A stretch of DNA of 64,000 nt from Hofstenia miamia (GCA_004352715.1 SCFE01000085.1:1603540-1667539); one strand, 5' to 3'. Counted from the first letter of the stretch, positions 1 through 12,249 are shown. A program made the numbers and translations. Notes: generated from the letters alone by a model not told the origin.

Positions 1-2266
1 TATAAATATTGTCATTAATGTTAAATTAAATGAAGTGATTGCTCATGGAATTTTATGTTCATTTTTTTAGAAAAAAATCAGTGTAATTCCAGATCTACTT
101 GCATTAAGAAGGCTATCTTATATAGATGTCAATTTAATTCATTTTGTCAAAGGAACTGTCATACAGGTTGTATTTTTTTCTATGAAAAATATCCAAAATA
201 GATATTTAAAAATATGTCGTAATTTTTTATAAGTTAATAACTGAATTTATATAAGTTTATCATGAATTGCATAATAGCTTTATAAAAATGTGTGCATAAT
301 AACTGAAGATTTACAAATTGAACCATAGCTACATTAGATTAATTTTAGGACTCACTAGTTAGCAACCTTTAAATATCTTGTAATGTAAGTGAAAATCTGT
401 TGATGGAGAAAAGTCCTTAGTAATTTCATGTTGAATTGGTATGCTGTTTTTTGTTGCAATTTCTAATGTGAATATAATGTTAATTAAAATACTAAATATT
501 ATTAGATATTTCTTCAATATAAACCATCCAGAGATGGAGAACACACTTCTGATTTTTTGCATTGAAACCAAAGCACAATCTAGTTTTATTTTCATCAAGA
601 ATTAGTTAGAACTAAATAGTAAATAAATTATCAATTGTTTTCATTTAATGATTAGTTGATGCTTCATGGAGATACCGCAGTACAACTATTATTCTTACTG
701 GTTTTAAAAGTTGACTATGTAAATTCACTACTGACTATTTTATAGTTATGCATTTGCCATGGCCAAGATTCTAAACTATTAGGAGCTGGATAGGAGTATT
801 CATTCTAAATGCAGAATAATTAGGTGATCTTGTATTGACCAAAAATTTTGCTTTTGTTTATTGTTACTTAATTCTGTATTTCTCATTTCTGTTGTAGCCA
901 AAGTATTTGACATCTGAATGAAATCTGGCAGTCTGTTAATTTGCTTAATGTTGCTAAGGCTTGTAATTGGCATTGGTGGGCATATTTAAACCAAATGATT
1001 GTTTACTTTTGTTGAATTTTTTTGTAATTCTTTTTTATTCTTGATGATAATTTAATATAGATACTAAATCATGCAATGATGTTATATTTCCCAAATGAAC
1101 CACATAACTGTAGAAGGAAATTATATCAATGAATGCTTATGCTCTGTCACTAAACAAATTCAACCAAAGCAATCAAACTTTTGTGTTTGGTATTTTGAAG
1201 GATATCTCTAAAGAGTACATTGATTCTCTACCTAATGAGTCAAGCAAATGAAAAAATTAATCTGTTCAACAGGTACAAAAAAATGCTCATTTAAGCCCAA
1301 TGCAGTCAATGAAGTAGTAATGATTGCTTATTTGCTTATTTTTAGTGTTAATAATTACAATGAAGATGCTAACTGCAATGCTATTTATAGGATTCACAGA
1401 AGAAATTTTTAAAAGAATCCATTTTTCTCACACATTATGGAATGTTGTTTATAGAACTGAATAGAAAACCTTGACAACATTTAATGTTCACCCATATTCT
1501 GTTGCTTTTTGGTGGCCAGTAATTTTTCTAGAGAGCTGATCTTGGATTATAAGAACCATCACATATATTATTATATTAATGTTAATGTACCAACATATTT
1601 GTAACCTAGTTACCTTCTATATTGTAAATAGATCATGAAATATCATTTTCATTTAAAATACAATGAACTGTAGTTAATATATCTTGATATGCTAAAGCTT
1701 TTAGTTAGCCAGCCTAGGGTTTTATTGTACAACATTCTTTTCCTTAATAAATATAGTTTCTCTAATGCAACTCACTGTGAAGGGGAAAAGAAATGTTCTG
1801 CAGAGTCTTTGAGAATGTTGGCATGAAAATCTTTAATGATTAATAAAGCTCTTTTTGCTAAGTAATTGATGACATTTGTTTTTGACACTACAGTTATTCC
1901 TGTTGATATATCAGAAGGGTACAGCCAATAGTCTGAAATATGCAATAGATTTTCAGAATTGTAAATAAAATACCACAATTTCAGTAGTGTGTAGTGACAC
2001 AATTTTGCTTTGCAAAAAAAATATCAATTGAATTCATGTTTTAAATGAATAAAATTTTCGTATTTACAGTTCATGTTTGTTTTTTTAAATAAAGAAATTG
2101 AAGGGGTATTCCCCCCATTTGATCATAAGTTCAGAAATAACTTCCCAATATTTAGTTAATATTTAAGATATGCATATTGATGAATGTATTTTTTCAATTC
2201 ATAAGCCTGCTTTTAATATTTTGTGTTTAATAAACACTACTATTGAGTTCAAACATTGACAGGTCT
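1..2266. other. Unannotated AT-rich DNA
   Basis: No reading frame here resembles a known protein or any retroelement part elsewhere in the window. The longest open frames are under 80 codons and low-complexity. CpG is rare. It is probably intergenic or intronic host DNA. Confidence 0.5.
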
Positions 2267-2444
2267 TGTAGCATCTGCTACCAAGTGTTAACAGAGATTA
2301 AAACATTCTTTTAAATTTTTGTTCCTTGTTATATGCGGGTAGGGATGTACTTATGTTAACTCCTTACTCTGATATAAATTACATTTTGTTAACCTTTACT
2401 TAACTAGAGTAACTTGATATGGTTCTGCTACGTGATTTGGCTAT

Positions 2445-3454
2445 ACCCAGATAACAATTTTGGTTGTTTTTACGTTGTTTATGGTTGTTTCATACTTTTG
2501 GTTGTTGCAGCAACCATTAACATCATTATAACAACAATTAATACTAATTTGAGCAACTAAAAATGTTGATAATTTAAGACTCAAGCAGATGCTTGCAAAT
2601 AGAACTCACTTCATCATTTTGATTACTAGATCATTTTTATATAAAGAACAGAATTGCAAAAAGCTTTTTTGAAATATTAAATTTGTTAATAATTATAATA
2701 TACTTGGTAAGTGAATTCTCAAAATAATATATTCATGAATATTTGGACACCTTCAAATTATCTGTCAGATAAAAAAGTTACATTTGAGCAGAAGAGATTC
2801 TTTACAATTTAAAAAAGTATTATTTTAAAATTATACTTAACTTTAAAAGTTTAAATTTTTGTTAAATTTGGCAGATTTTTATGCTTATTGTTATCATTTA
2901 AAATCAGGACATTCATTCACAATTTCAGCAAATGCTGTATTTAATATATTTATTGGGTTACTGTTCTGCCCTTTGTTGGGCTTGTGTTAGTTTAAACAGC
3001 AATGTTTGAACTGATTATCAATATAAATTTGATGTATTGCATATAAATATAATGCTAGAAAAATCATGGGCAACATAATATAATGTTTTTACGACCTAAA
3101 AATAGTGCTTTTTTATTCAGAAAAAACAACCAAAAAGCAACCTAATGTGACNNNNNNNNNNNNNNNNNTTTAAACAGCAATGTTTGAACTGATTATCAAT
3201 ATAAATTTGATGTATTGCATATAAATATAATGCTAGAAAAATCATGGGCAACATAATATAATGTTTGGCTAGAAAAATAATGGGAACCATAATATAATGT
3301 TTTTACGACCTAAAAATAGTGCTTTTTTATTCAGAAAAAACAACCAAAAAGCAACCTAATGTGACCTGTCAAAAGGGAACCATTTCAACGTTAAAACAAC
3401 CATAAAAAACATCTAAAAAACAACGTTGTTTAGACCAAAATTTGTTATTTGGGT
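2445..3454. mobile_element. Non-autonomous terminal-inverted-repeat element
   Basis: This segment interrupts an otherwise alignable LTR C. Its ends are inverted repeats of about 20 bp: ACCCAGATAACAATTTTGG on the left and, reverse-complemented, ACCCAAATAACAAATTTTGG on the right. Comparison with uninterrupted LTRs suggests no target duplication was made, or that it has been lost. No transposase frame is present. A 17-N gap at 3152-3168 lies inside and is flanked by a near-repeat of the same sequence, so the true element is probably about 200 bp shorter. I cannot assign the superfamily. Confidence 0.6.
2991..3365. repeat. Direct duplication around a 17-N gap, likely assembly artefact
   Basis: Sequence 2991-3151 recurs at 3169-3365, differing mainly by an extra block of about 35 bp. 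The copies abut the N run on each side. This is the pattern expected when overlapping contig ends are not merged. Confidence 0.7.
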
Positions 3455-4404
3455 GGCCTCTGGCCAACTCCAATTTCTGAATAATTCCACTTGTGCCTCC
3501 ATGTTCAATCAAGTAGTTCCAAGTCTCAGCTCAATGATGTTCTTATGTGTTCCCTATCCTAACTCAGTGCAGCTCTTAATGCTGTTTGTAACTGACTTAA
3601 ACTCAATTTGTAATGTGTATTTATAATACTTCCCAACTTGCAATGGCAGTAGCTGGTTAATAAGTATTACTTTAGCCTTTATCAAAAACTATTGGCTTTA
3701 GTTAATTGAATTAAAATTAATTACATAATAACTTGCAGCTTCCTACCTTACATTTAAATAACAATACATGCTCTGTCTATTTATCAGTCTATTATGCGTC
3801 ACCTAAGTCTATAATATAAAATATGTATAACCTATGGTAGGCTATCCAGCCCTTTTACTGATATCAATTTTTAGATACATGTAAACAAAAGAATCGATAG
3901 TCAGCTAAATAGAGAAAAACTCCTAATCATATACCTAACTTAAATGCAGGTTCATGGTTTGGATCAAGGACCCTTGAGTCACTCCCAATATGTGCCTGAA
4001 CCACTACTACTGCATTTACCATTTAGCTTGACATGATTTATAAATAAGCATACCAAAATAAAATCTAAAGATAAGATTTTCAAAGAATTTACTTCAACAA
4101 TTTCCAAATTGATTTCTAGCATATTTATAGTTAACTTCAAAAAGTACCTGTCATTTGAAATTCAAATTTAGATCATCTGCCAAAAATGGCTAAAAATAAT
4201 GGAAGCAAATTCGCCCCCTTCATTTGGTCAAATTGTTCAACAACAAGTACTAATTTGCTATTTTAATACATAGTTGCATTTACAAAGATAATGTGATAAT
4301 TAAACTTAAATTGTTTTTTAGTCAATAATCATAATTCAATCTTAATATTGACTAATCATCTGATCTTCTCTTCTTAGCAGCATTATGCTTTGGATTATGC
4401 TACA

Positions 4405-5671
4405 GTGTTTACAACTTTGTTCATGCATTTTTAAAAGCAAAATATGCTGTGAGTGGAAATAACTTAAACAAAACATTATCAGTAAGTGGGATCTAGCTAT
4501 TCTATTCTGTCTAAGCCCACTAAGCTAATGAAGTTTTGCTCCAATACATTTAAATATGAGGCAATTGTGGCTATTTAATGTCAATATATTATTCTTGCAG
4601 AAAATATCTTCAAATAATGGTGTGATATAATAACTTCTTATTTTTTTTTTACCAAACTCTGCATTTGGTAATCCTTCCTGAAGTTGATGTACTGACTTGG
4701 AAAAAGGGGTTTATATATCAGCAATAAAAAACATAAAAATTGCACTCAAATAGCTAGATGACTACACATAGGCTAACCAATTTATCTTTTATATCCAAAT
4801 TTGTAGGAGATAAAAATTATTATACTTATCAGATGGTTATAAACATTCTCTTATTCAATATTTTTTAGCTACCAAGTTTGACTACCATAATTCCTTACCT
4901 AGTTAATACATTCTATATGTACTTAAGTATTGTATCTTTAAGTTTATTTATATGTAGAATTTCAAATAAAGAAATGGCTGCCAAGTTGCATACACTTATT
5001 TAATTTAAAAAATCATATAAAAATTTACCAAGTGCAACATTTGCAAAGGTAAACACTGCTAGGGAAGACAACAAAACTTAGAGTTTTGTTACTAAATTTT
5101 ACTGTGTGTATCATCTACATATGCTTAAAAGCATATAAATATTTTTATGGAGGGTTGTTTATATTTAGGAAAAATATTGATATAATTTGGCCAGCTAGAA
5201 GTATAGCAAGAAAAAATATGTGATGGTGCACTCACAAAATTGCTTCCCCTACAAATGTTGTAAGTAGGGTAGTATTGGTTTAGTTCTCCCATATTAGATT
5301 TCAAATTATCAGAAGTATGTATTGTGGACACTCACATATATTTGAAAAAAGGCCTACTTGAAAAATCATGACCAAATATTGTAGAATATAATTTCAGAGC
5401 ATTTTGCTAGTTTTCAATATTACAAACATTTAATTTTTAAATGTAAACTTTTGAATTTGTTGCTATTTTCTGACCCTAATTATAAAAGTCCCAAACATTA
5501 AATCTATATTATGACCTAATCAACAAATAATCTCTAGCAAACTAATCAAAGGATTGCATTGAATGTTGGTTCAATTCAAGATATTATCTCACATTATAGT
5601 GTTAAAACTAAAACCATTTTAGTGCACACCAAATCAATGGCTAAGTTTATGTACTTGTACAAAGGAATTAG
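4405..5671. other. Unannotated AT-rich DNA
   Basis: Between two minus-strand LTRs I find no coding similarity or repeat structure. Open frames are short and AT-biased. Confidence 0.45.
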
Positions 5672-6765
5672 TGTAGCATACTCTACCAAGCTTTAACTCA
5701 CTTTGATTAATTCTTTTTGAATGTAACTCTGTGTTAAGTGTGGGTAGGGATGCACTTTTACTAACTGATTTACTCCATTAATTCCTGTAGTTGACTTTGA
5801 TTAACCAGGTAGTAATTTAACACTATTTAGGTGTGGATCAAGTGTTGCAGTTCTTCTGTTAGCTGACCTTCCATGAGGCCTCTGGCTGACTCCAATCTCC
5901 AAATCTTTCAAGATGTAGTCATCTTCATTGCTGATGGATTGTCTCAAAATCCGAGTTCAATGAAGTAACTTATGTGTTCCAATTTGTAACTCAGTGCAAC
6001 CCTTGAGGCTGGATGTAACTGACCTAAACTCAATTTGTAAAATGTAATTTTTTACTTGCAACCTGGCAATGTCACTAGCTGCTTAATAAATACTTATTTA
6101 ACCAATACCAAAAAAATATTGGCTTTAGATAATTCAATTAATTAAATAGATAATTACTTGCAGCTTTCTAACTTACATTTAATTAGTAATACATGCTCAG
6201 CCTCGTTATCAGTCTATTTACAGGTCTCCTAAATAGTCTAGTTAATATGAAATACAATAACCTATGATTGGTTATCCAACCATTTCTCTGCAGTTTTATC
6301 ATCTCATACATGTTATTGAAAGAATCAATAGTCAGCTAAACAGAGAAAAACTCCTATTTGTATCTCTAACCTAAATGCAGTTTCATGACTTGGATTAAGG
6401 ACCCTCGAATTGCTCCTGATGTGTGCCATTGATACTATTAATGCATTTGCCATATAGCTTGGCATGATTTAATAATTAGCAAACTAGATTAAATCAAAAG
6501 ATAAGATTTTCAAAGAATTTACTTCAACAGTTCTCCAAATGATTTTTCTATATTTATAGTTTGAGATTTATTGATTTGAATGTTAAATCATCTGCCAAGA
6601 TAGCTAAAAATATTGGAAGCAATATTTCCCCCTTTGTTTTGCAAAATTGTTTGAACAAGTACTATTTGATAATGTTCTCTCTTAGTTGCATTTTACAAAA
6701 TTAGTGGTGCTAAACTTAAATTAATCTTCTCTGATTGACTAATCTCTTTCTTAGTATCCTTTTGT
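5672..6765 (-). repeat. Degenerate solo LTR of the C/D group
   Basis: On the minus strand the 3' end (TGTAGCATACTCTACC on the plus strand at 5672) and the middle, including the dyad motif at 6391-6410, align with family C LTRs. The 5' end near 6765 is eroded and the terminal TG block is no longer clear. CpG is almost absent. The right boundary is approximate. Confidence 0.65.
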
Positions 6766-6991
6766 AGTGTTAATTCAAAAGATCACAATTAATTGAAAAT
6801 CTCAAATAAAAATATATTAAGTGCCAATTGCTTCACTTCAATTATAAAAATAACTATTTATTTACTTTCAAATTGTTGTTCAAATATTTTCACAAAGTAA
6901 GAGCATACCAGCAAGTATAAAATAAACTCATATTCTTCTACAAGTAAATATGTTATTAATTAATATTTATTCTGATTCTTTCTGCTTGGTT

Positions 6992-7519
6992 TTTAGCATC
7001 ATCCAAAACAAATCAAAAATAAGCTGCAGACGTCATGAAGAATGGGAATAAGATCAAAGAAACAATGATTAGAAATATTGTATTCAGATCAATTAGATTA
7101 ATTTAGATTTATTTGTATTATGCAACCAAGAAACAATGTGTCAAAAATGAGAGATTAGTATCAGTTGATAAAAATACTTTTGACTAAACAAGGGGGTGAA
7201 GTCACTTCCATTATTTTTAACCACCATCTTGGCAGACAAAAAGTTTAAATTTGAAATCAACAGGTACTTTTCTGGAATTACTATAAATATGAATTCAATA
7301 CTGTAAGTAATTGATAAAGAATTTTATTCAGAATTCTTATTTTGTTCTAATATAACAGTTTGATTATTTAATACGATTTCGAGCTAATTGAGTGGTGTTT
7401 AGTAGTGGTCTGGATCCATCACAGGGAACGATTCTAGGGTCTCTGTGCCAGACCATGAAAGTGCACATAAGTTAGGCATAGGGGTTTTTCTCTTGATTAG
7501 TTGACTAGTGATCACTTAC
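6992..7519 (+). repeat. 5' half of an LTR, family D
   Basis: It begins with TAGCATCATCC, the family D start with the leading TG eroded. It carries CAGGTA (7261-7266) followed by TATAAATA (7282-7289), and the motif CGATTCTAGGGTC near 7430. It stops abruptly where family A LTR sequence starts at 7520. The remaining D LTR half is not found after 13566, as it should be if one family A element had inserted here. Confidence 0.7.
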
Positions 7520-7910
7520 TGTAACATAATCGTAATCTTAGCATATGTGGTCAAATTGAGAAAAAAGAAAGAAGAAACCAAGACTGAATATTGAAATAAA
7601 ATATTAATTGTAAAAACATATGCATAAGATTAATTAGTTATTTTTGTAAATTTATAATGCAGTAATCTTTTGATATTAATTAATTTGGCGAAACGGCATT
7701 AGACTAGATTGCTACTGCTAATTAAGTCAGAATTGCGTAATCGGCAGACGAACAGAAATTTAAACGTTCGGAATTGTAAACAAGTGGAATTAGCAGAATT
7801 AACAGGTACTGGTTAAATATTTGATTGTTGTTAATTCGTTTACTATAAAAAGTGTGTAATCAATCATTTTGTTGATGAATCTAATTTACTGGATTTACTT
7901 TACTTCTTTT
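7520..7910 (+). repeat. LTR, family A, first ~390 bp
   Basis: The segment starts TGTAACATAATCG and matches the 3' LTR at 12267-12660 closely, apart from a replaced block of about 40 bp (7612-7652 against 12353-12392). The rest of the LTR lies in the following gap. The preceding bases, TTAC, do not match the bases after the 3' LTR (ATGG), so this LTR may belong to a different insertion from the ORF3 and LTR downstream. Confidence 0.8.
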
Positions 7911-8910
7911 NNNNNNNNNNNNNNNNNNNNNNNNNNNNNNNNNNNNNNNNNNNNNNNNNNNNNNNNNNNNNNNNNNNNNNNNNNNNNNNNNNNNNNNNNN
8001 NNNNNNNNNNNNNNNNNNNNNNNNNNNNNNNNNNNNNNNNNNNNNNNNNNNNNNNNNNNNNNNNNNNNNNNNNNNNNNNNNNNNNNNNNNNNNNNNNNNN
8101 NNNNNNNNNNNNNNNNNNNNNNNNNNNNNNNNNNNNNNNNNNNNNNNNNNNNNNNNNNNNNNNNNNNNNNNNNNNNNNNNNNNNNNNNNNNNNNNNNNNN
8201 NNNNNNNNNNNNNNNNNNNNNNNNNNNNNNNNNNNNNNNNNNNNNNNNNNNNNNNNNNNNNNNNNNNNNNNNNNNNNNNNNNNNNNNNNNNNNNNNNNNN
8301 NNNNNNNNNNNNNNNNNNNNNNNNNNNNNNNNNNNNNNNNNNNNNNNNNNNNNNNNNNNNNNNNNNNNNNNNNNNNNNNNNNNNNNNNNNNNNNNNNNNN
8401 NNNNNNNNNNNNNNNNNNNNNNNNNNNNNNNNNNNNNNNNNNNNNNNNNNNNNNNNNNNNNNNNNNNNNNNNNNNNNNNNNNNNNNNNNNNNNNNNNNNN
8501 NNNNNNNNNNNNNNNNNNNNNNNNNNNNNNNNNNNNNNNNNNNNNNNNNNNNNNNNNNNNNNNNNNNNNNNNNNNNNNNNNNNNNNNNNNNNNNNNNNNN
8601 NNNNNNNNNNNNNNNNNNNNNNNNNNNNNNNNNNNNNNNNNNNNNNNNNNNNNNNNNNNNNNNNNNNNNNNNNNNNNNNNNNNNNNNNNNNNNNNNNNNN
8701 NNNNNNNNNNNNNNNNNNNNNNNNNNNNNNNNNNNNNNNNNNNNNNNNNNNNNNNNNNNNNNNNNNNNNNNNNNNNNNNNNNNNNNNNNNNNNNNNNNNN
8801 NNNNNNNNNNNNNNNNNNNNNNNNNNNNNNNNNNNNNNNNNNNNNNNNNNNNNNNNNNNNNNNNNNNNNNNNNNNNNNNNNNNNNNNNNNNNNNNNNNNN
8901 NNNNNNNNNN
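7911..8910. other. Assembly gap of exactly 1,000 N
   Basis: The round length suggests a default gap size. The missing LTR portion alone would need about 910 bp, so gag and pol of the family A element could be hidden here. Confidence 0.9.
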
Positions 8911-11900
8911 CCCACATCCAGCGGAACTCGAAGCCAATTAAAGGGCGGAGAGGATGCAGCTAAATCAATGGGTCTGCGCTTGCAATTAAAGGCAGCAAGG
9001 ACTGAAATCCGTGGTCAATACGTTGACCCGGATGTGCAAGACATCAGCGAGAAATCAGACATGGACACTTCGGAGCAGCCATCTACTAGCTCAATACCGT
9101 CAACAAGTTATAGTTCACAACCGTTCTCTCACAGACAAACATCAACAATGACAAAATCCTCGAAATCTGAAGAAAGAGAGAGCAGAATGACAAGAATTGG
9201 AAAAGACAAGATTCATCCATATTTTATAGCCAATAGGAAAATCCCTTATAATGCGCAAGATAATTTATCTCCGGAGACGAAAAGGTTTCTACAACAGAGC
9301 GTATCAACAAAAGAGGCAGAGGCATCGGCAATACCTATCGTAATCGATAAACAGAATAGGCCAGTCTGCAACACGATCATTTCCTATTCTAGCAACATGA
9401 AAGAAAATTTCAACAGGCCATACTTCAAAAGCACAACACATATAACGTTCGAAGAAATGTTTACATTAAAAGACGTACAAAAACTTATAAAGAACAAGAA
9501 CAAACTGATAGAAAAATGTGACAAGGTGAACTTAGACAGAGAGCACATGACGCTAATATATTTTATAAAGAAATCGGAGATAACCTCTAAAAATCTTGAA
9601 GTAAACATTGAAGAAACGCTAAAATTTGCGAAGGAGCAGAAGGTAAAAGTTATTGTAATCGCGAGAACGCAAGCCGATGAAGAAATGCCGGAATTTTTGN
9701 TTGCAAAGGAGCAGAAGGTAAAAGTCATTGTAATCGCGAGGACACAAGCCGATGAAGAAATGCCAGAATTTTTGTACACATTAGAAGAAAAAATGGAAAA
9801 TGTGTTCATAATGAACAAAAGTGGAGAAACTATTTCGGAAATGATTAGTATAGACTTGCAGATAAGTACTATGGCGCCAGCGGAAAGAATAATGGTTGAC
9901 TTGAAAATAGCGGTTGACATGTACTACCAAGTTAGAATGATGGAAATATTGGACGTAACTGAAAATCTCGAAGAGATAGGAAACCTATACATAAAATGTA
10001 GTATGCGGCAAATTCCGGAGCATCTGAAGAATATAATGGAAGTATGGAAGGAAATGAAAACAGAAAAACCAATGCATGAAGAATGGCCTCTCATCGATAT
10101 AAAGTCGCCTATAAAAAGTTATCACAAATCCGTGGAAATGACACTGTTAGAGATCAGGAAGGCATATGAAATGGATTCCAAAAGGAATTTCAGAAATATG
10201 ATTTTCGAAGAAGTCAACGCACCCCACATTCGGGCACGTACGTCAATCTGGATACTCAGCATAGCATTAACAAATAATGAAAAATTAGTGTTGCCGATCC
10301 GGAAGAAAGAAAGGAGGAGTATGGCTAAAAATAAACGTTATGAGATAGCAATATCACCGATGCCCAGTAATATTAAGCAATGGCTGTTACAATATGTAGA
10401 CATTCTATCTTTGTCACCCACGAAAAAGATACAGCAGAAATTTGAAAAATACTACGTACGATTGTTAACGCAGCAACACACACTTGGGAGACCAAGCATA
10501 GTGGAACTCGCCAACAAAACTGGAATATGCCCTGCGGAGGTAGATATAATTAATGACGAAGCAAAGAAATTTATGTGGGGAGCTACCTCTAACACAAAAT
10601 TAAAAGCACTAAAGCAACAGCCATGGATGACAACCAGAAGTCTGATACGGAGAGAAAGTGTAAACACGATAGAGACGATACAGAAAATAGCAGAAAAACA
10701 AGTCAACAAAATCATTACAAATGAGATGAAAAAGTACGTGCGAGATTATCCTCAGTGCGCCTATACGAAAATTATTAAAAAGTCGGAAGTTATGCGCAAA
10801 GAAGGTGAGAATAGACCTATAGAGATTATAGAAATGGTAAGCAAATCACAGGAAGAAATGAGGATAGAGGAAATGCTGCTGCAGACGAATACACTTGCGC
10901 TTACGCCAAATACACAGAGGGAAATCGACAAAGTTAATCTAGAAAAGTGGGGCGAAAAGGAACCAAGCGAAATATCATGGGTCGACACGGATGATGAGCG
11001 TTTGCTGGTAGAAATAACCGTACGGCGAGAAAAAACTGATAACATAGTGCAAAGAATTTATGGAGAAGTTTACGAAAGAGAAACTAAGTCTATGATAAAG
11101 ATTTTATGCACTGAGGCTTTTACGAAACAAGAAGTAACACAAATGTTACAACCTAATAATCAGTTAGCAGTCGATATCGAATGTATCACTTCAAAAATGG
11201 TCATGAACTCAGAAACGGCGAAAAATTTGATGAAACATGGGTTAACGAATGCCTTCTGGGAGAGTATAAATACCAGTAAGAATAATTACCCAGCAACATT
11301 TGGCATGGCGACAACATCAAATATGGATGGATCGTACGAGAACATTGAAAAACAAACGTTAACCACATTGTTAAAATGTACACCACCTCCGACGATCTCG
11401 GTACCAATGTTATTACCTACGTGGCGGTTGAAAAAGAAAAAACCAGTGAAAGCCTTTTGGCATGAAGAAAACACTTACGTAAACAAGCTGCAAGACGCCG
11501 AACGAATCGTGAGAGATGAAAGATATAAGAAATCAAAAGAAATATTAAGTGAAAACGATAATAAAGAGAGGGTGTTTATCGAAGGCGCTGTAACCCCATA
11601 TGATCTATATAGTGAAGGTGAGCCCATACACAAACAAATTGGAAAAGTTCGAAAAGAAATTGAAAAGAGGAACACGAAGACAGTAATTCTCTTTTCTGGA
11701 ATTAATGACATAGTCTGGGGAGAACTATGGAGTTCTGAATACCGTTATTATGATGTGATGCGCAGAGTAGAGATTATAACGATGATACGTCTGGGAAAAA
11801 ACGATCCAGAGCAGATAACGCGAGAAGAAATTAGAAATAATATCAGTGCGTTTTACGATGAAGCCTTGATTTCGAAATCTCTAAGATCGACTTACGAGTT

Positions 11901-12249
11901 TTTCTACCCAGAGACAACAGTGCGTCCAGAATTATCGCATACGAGCAGAGTAGATGCTATGATGACATTAATGATAGCAATTAAAGGCTTGAAGTTATAC
12001 GAGAAGTTCTATGAAGAATTTAATTGCAAACTCAATGAGTTAAGAAGTATGTGTACAATCTCAAATAAGTTGAGGAATCCGATGTTCTTGAGACACAAGA
12101 AACTGGTTACAACGGAAAAAGAGGTCGTGTTAAAACTAACGAAGAATGAAAAATTTGAGAAGACGGAATGGGAGATGCAGGAAGCAAATGAAATGATCAA
12201 ACAGGCGGTCGAGATGGTCCATGGTGAAAGAGTCGTAATCCTTAATTAG
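8911..12249 (+). CDS. ORF3 of family A retrotransposon: large conserved protein of unknown function
   Basis: This is one open frame from the gap edge to TAA at 12247. The first ATG is at 8968 (1,093 residues), but the frame is open upstream and matches other copies there, so the true protein probably extends into the gap as part of a Pol fusion. Blocks conserved with the other copies, numbered from that ATG: HPYFIANRK (about 83-91), an EFL-ending valine/isoleucine-rich segment (about 225-245), FMWGA (about 534), LAVDIEC (about 733), FIEG and PIHKQ (about 870-890), YYDVMRRVEIITM (about 927-939), FFYP (about 977), MTLMIAIKG and YEKFY (about 998-1015). It is lysine- and glutamate-rich, with no signal peptide, membrane span or zinc motif. 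A single N at 9700 separates two copies of a 24-codon stretch, probably unmerged contig overlap. The 3' LTR starts 17 bp after the stop. I recognise no known domain. The CpG content and absence of stops suggest recent activity or constraint. Confidence 0.85.
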   Translation, partial: PTSSGTRSQLKGGEDAAKSMGLRLQLKAARTEIRGQYVDPDVQDISEKSDMDTSEQPSTSSIPSTSYSSQPFSHRQTSTMTKSSKSEERESRMTRIGKDKIHPYFIANRKIPYNAQDNLSPETKRFLQQSVSTKEAEASAIPIVIDKQNRPVCNTIISYSSNMKENFNRPYFKSTTHITFEEMFTLKDVQKLIKNKNKLIEKCDKVNLDREHMTLIYFIKKSEITSKNLEVNIEETLKFAKEQKVKVIVIARTQADEEMPEFLXAKEQKVKVIVIARTQADEEMPEFLYTLEEKMENVFIMNKSGETISEMISIDLQISTMAPAERIMVDLKIAVDMYYQVRMMEILDVTENLEEIGNLYIKCSMRQIPEHLKNIMEVWKEMKTEKPMHEEWPLIDIKSPIKSYHKSVEMTLLEIRKAYEMDSKRNFRNMIFEEVNAPHIRARTSIWILSIALTNNEKLVLPIRKKERRSMAKNKRYEIAISPMPSNIKQWLLQYVDILSLSPTKKIQQKFEKYYVRLLTQQHTLGRPSIVELANKTGICPAEVDIINDEAKKFMWGATSNTKLKALKQQPWMTTRSLIRRESVNTIETIQKIAEKQVNKIITNEMKKYVRDYPQCAYTKIIKKSEVMRKEGENRPIEIIEMVSKSQEEMRIEEMLLQTNTLALTPNTQREIDKVNLEKWGEKEPSEISWVDTDDERLLVEITVRREKTDNIVQRIYGEVYERETKSMIKILCTEAFTKQEVTQMLQPNNQLAVDIECITSKMVMNSETAKNLMKHGLTNAFWESINTSKNNYPATFGMATTSNMDGSYENIEKQTLTTLLKCTPPPTISVPMLLPTWRLKKKKPVKAFWHEENTYVNKLQDAERIVRDERYKKSKEILSENDNKERVFIEGAVTPYDLYSEGEPIHKQIGKVRKEIEKRNTKTVILFSGINDIVWGELWSSEYRYYDVMRRVEIITMIRLGKNDPEQITREEIRNNISAFYDEALISKSLRSTYEFFYPETTVRPELSHTSRVDAMMTLMIAIKGLKLYEKFYEEFNCKLNELRSMCTISNKLRNPMFLRHKKLVTTEKEVVLKLTKNEKFEKTEWEMQEANEMIKQAVEMVHGERVVILN
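9629..9772 (+). repeat. 24-codon direct duplication across a single N
   Basis: The stretch ending at 9699 recurs after N9700 with two or three synonymous differences. Other ORF3 copies have it once. An assembly overlap is more likely than a real in-frame duplication. Confidence 0.7.

Larger units (their letters stand above)
2267..4404 (-). repeat. Solo LTR, family C, carrying an insertion
   Basis: Read on the minus strand it starts TGTAGCATAATCCAAAGC and ends GGTAGCAGATGCTACA, matching the solo LTR at 52167-53310. The TATAAATA block, the GGCAGA box and the TCAAGGGTCCTTGA dyad (3961-3980) are all recognisable. It is interrupted by the TIR element at 2445-3454. The flanking 4-mers, GTCT and GTGT, are a weak decayed duplication. 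No internal retroelement sequence adjoins it, so it is a solo LTR. Confidence 0.8.

Noticed and set aside
3426-3626. 66-codon frame as a host gene.
   Set aside because: It lies within a minus-strand LTR C.
7869-8963. Long open frames through the N runs (also at 36663, 41231, 43133, 54444, 59273 and 62224).
   Set aside because: They are open only because N is unreadable.
9384-9920. Minus-strand open frames of 60-180 codons opposite ORF3.
   Set aside because: They mirror a strongly coding plus strand and are not conserved in other copies.
11683-11721. ORF3 segment ILFSGINDIVWG looks like the G-x-N-D block of SGNH esterases, which occur in some retroelements.
   Set aside because: The G and D are not kept in the B (AAGD) or C (AVNN) copies, and no clear GDS or D-x-x-H block fits.
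8968-12249. ORF3 as an envelope protein.
   Set aside because: No signal peptide, membrane helix or furin-type site, and it appears to be in frame with Pol in the D copy.
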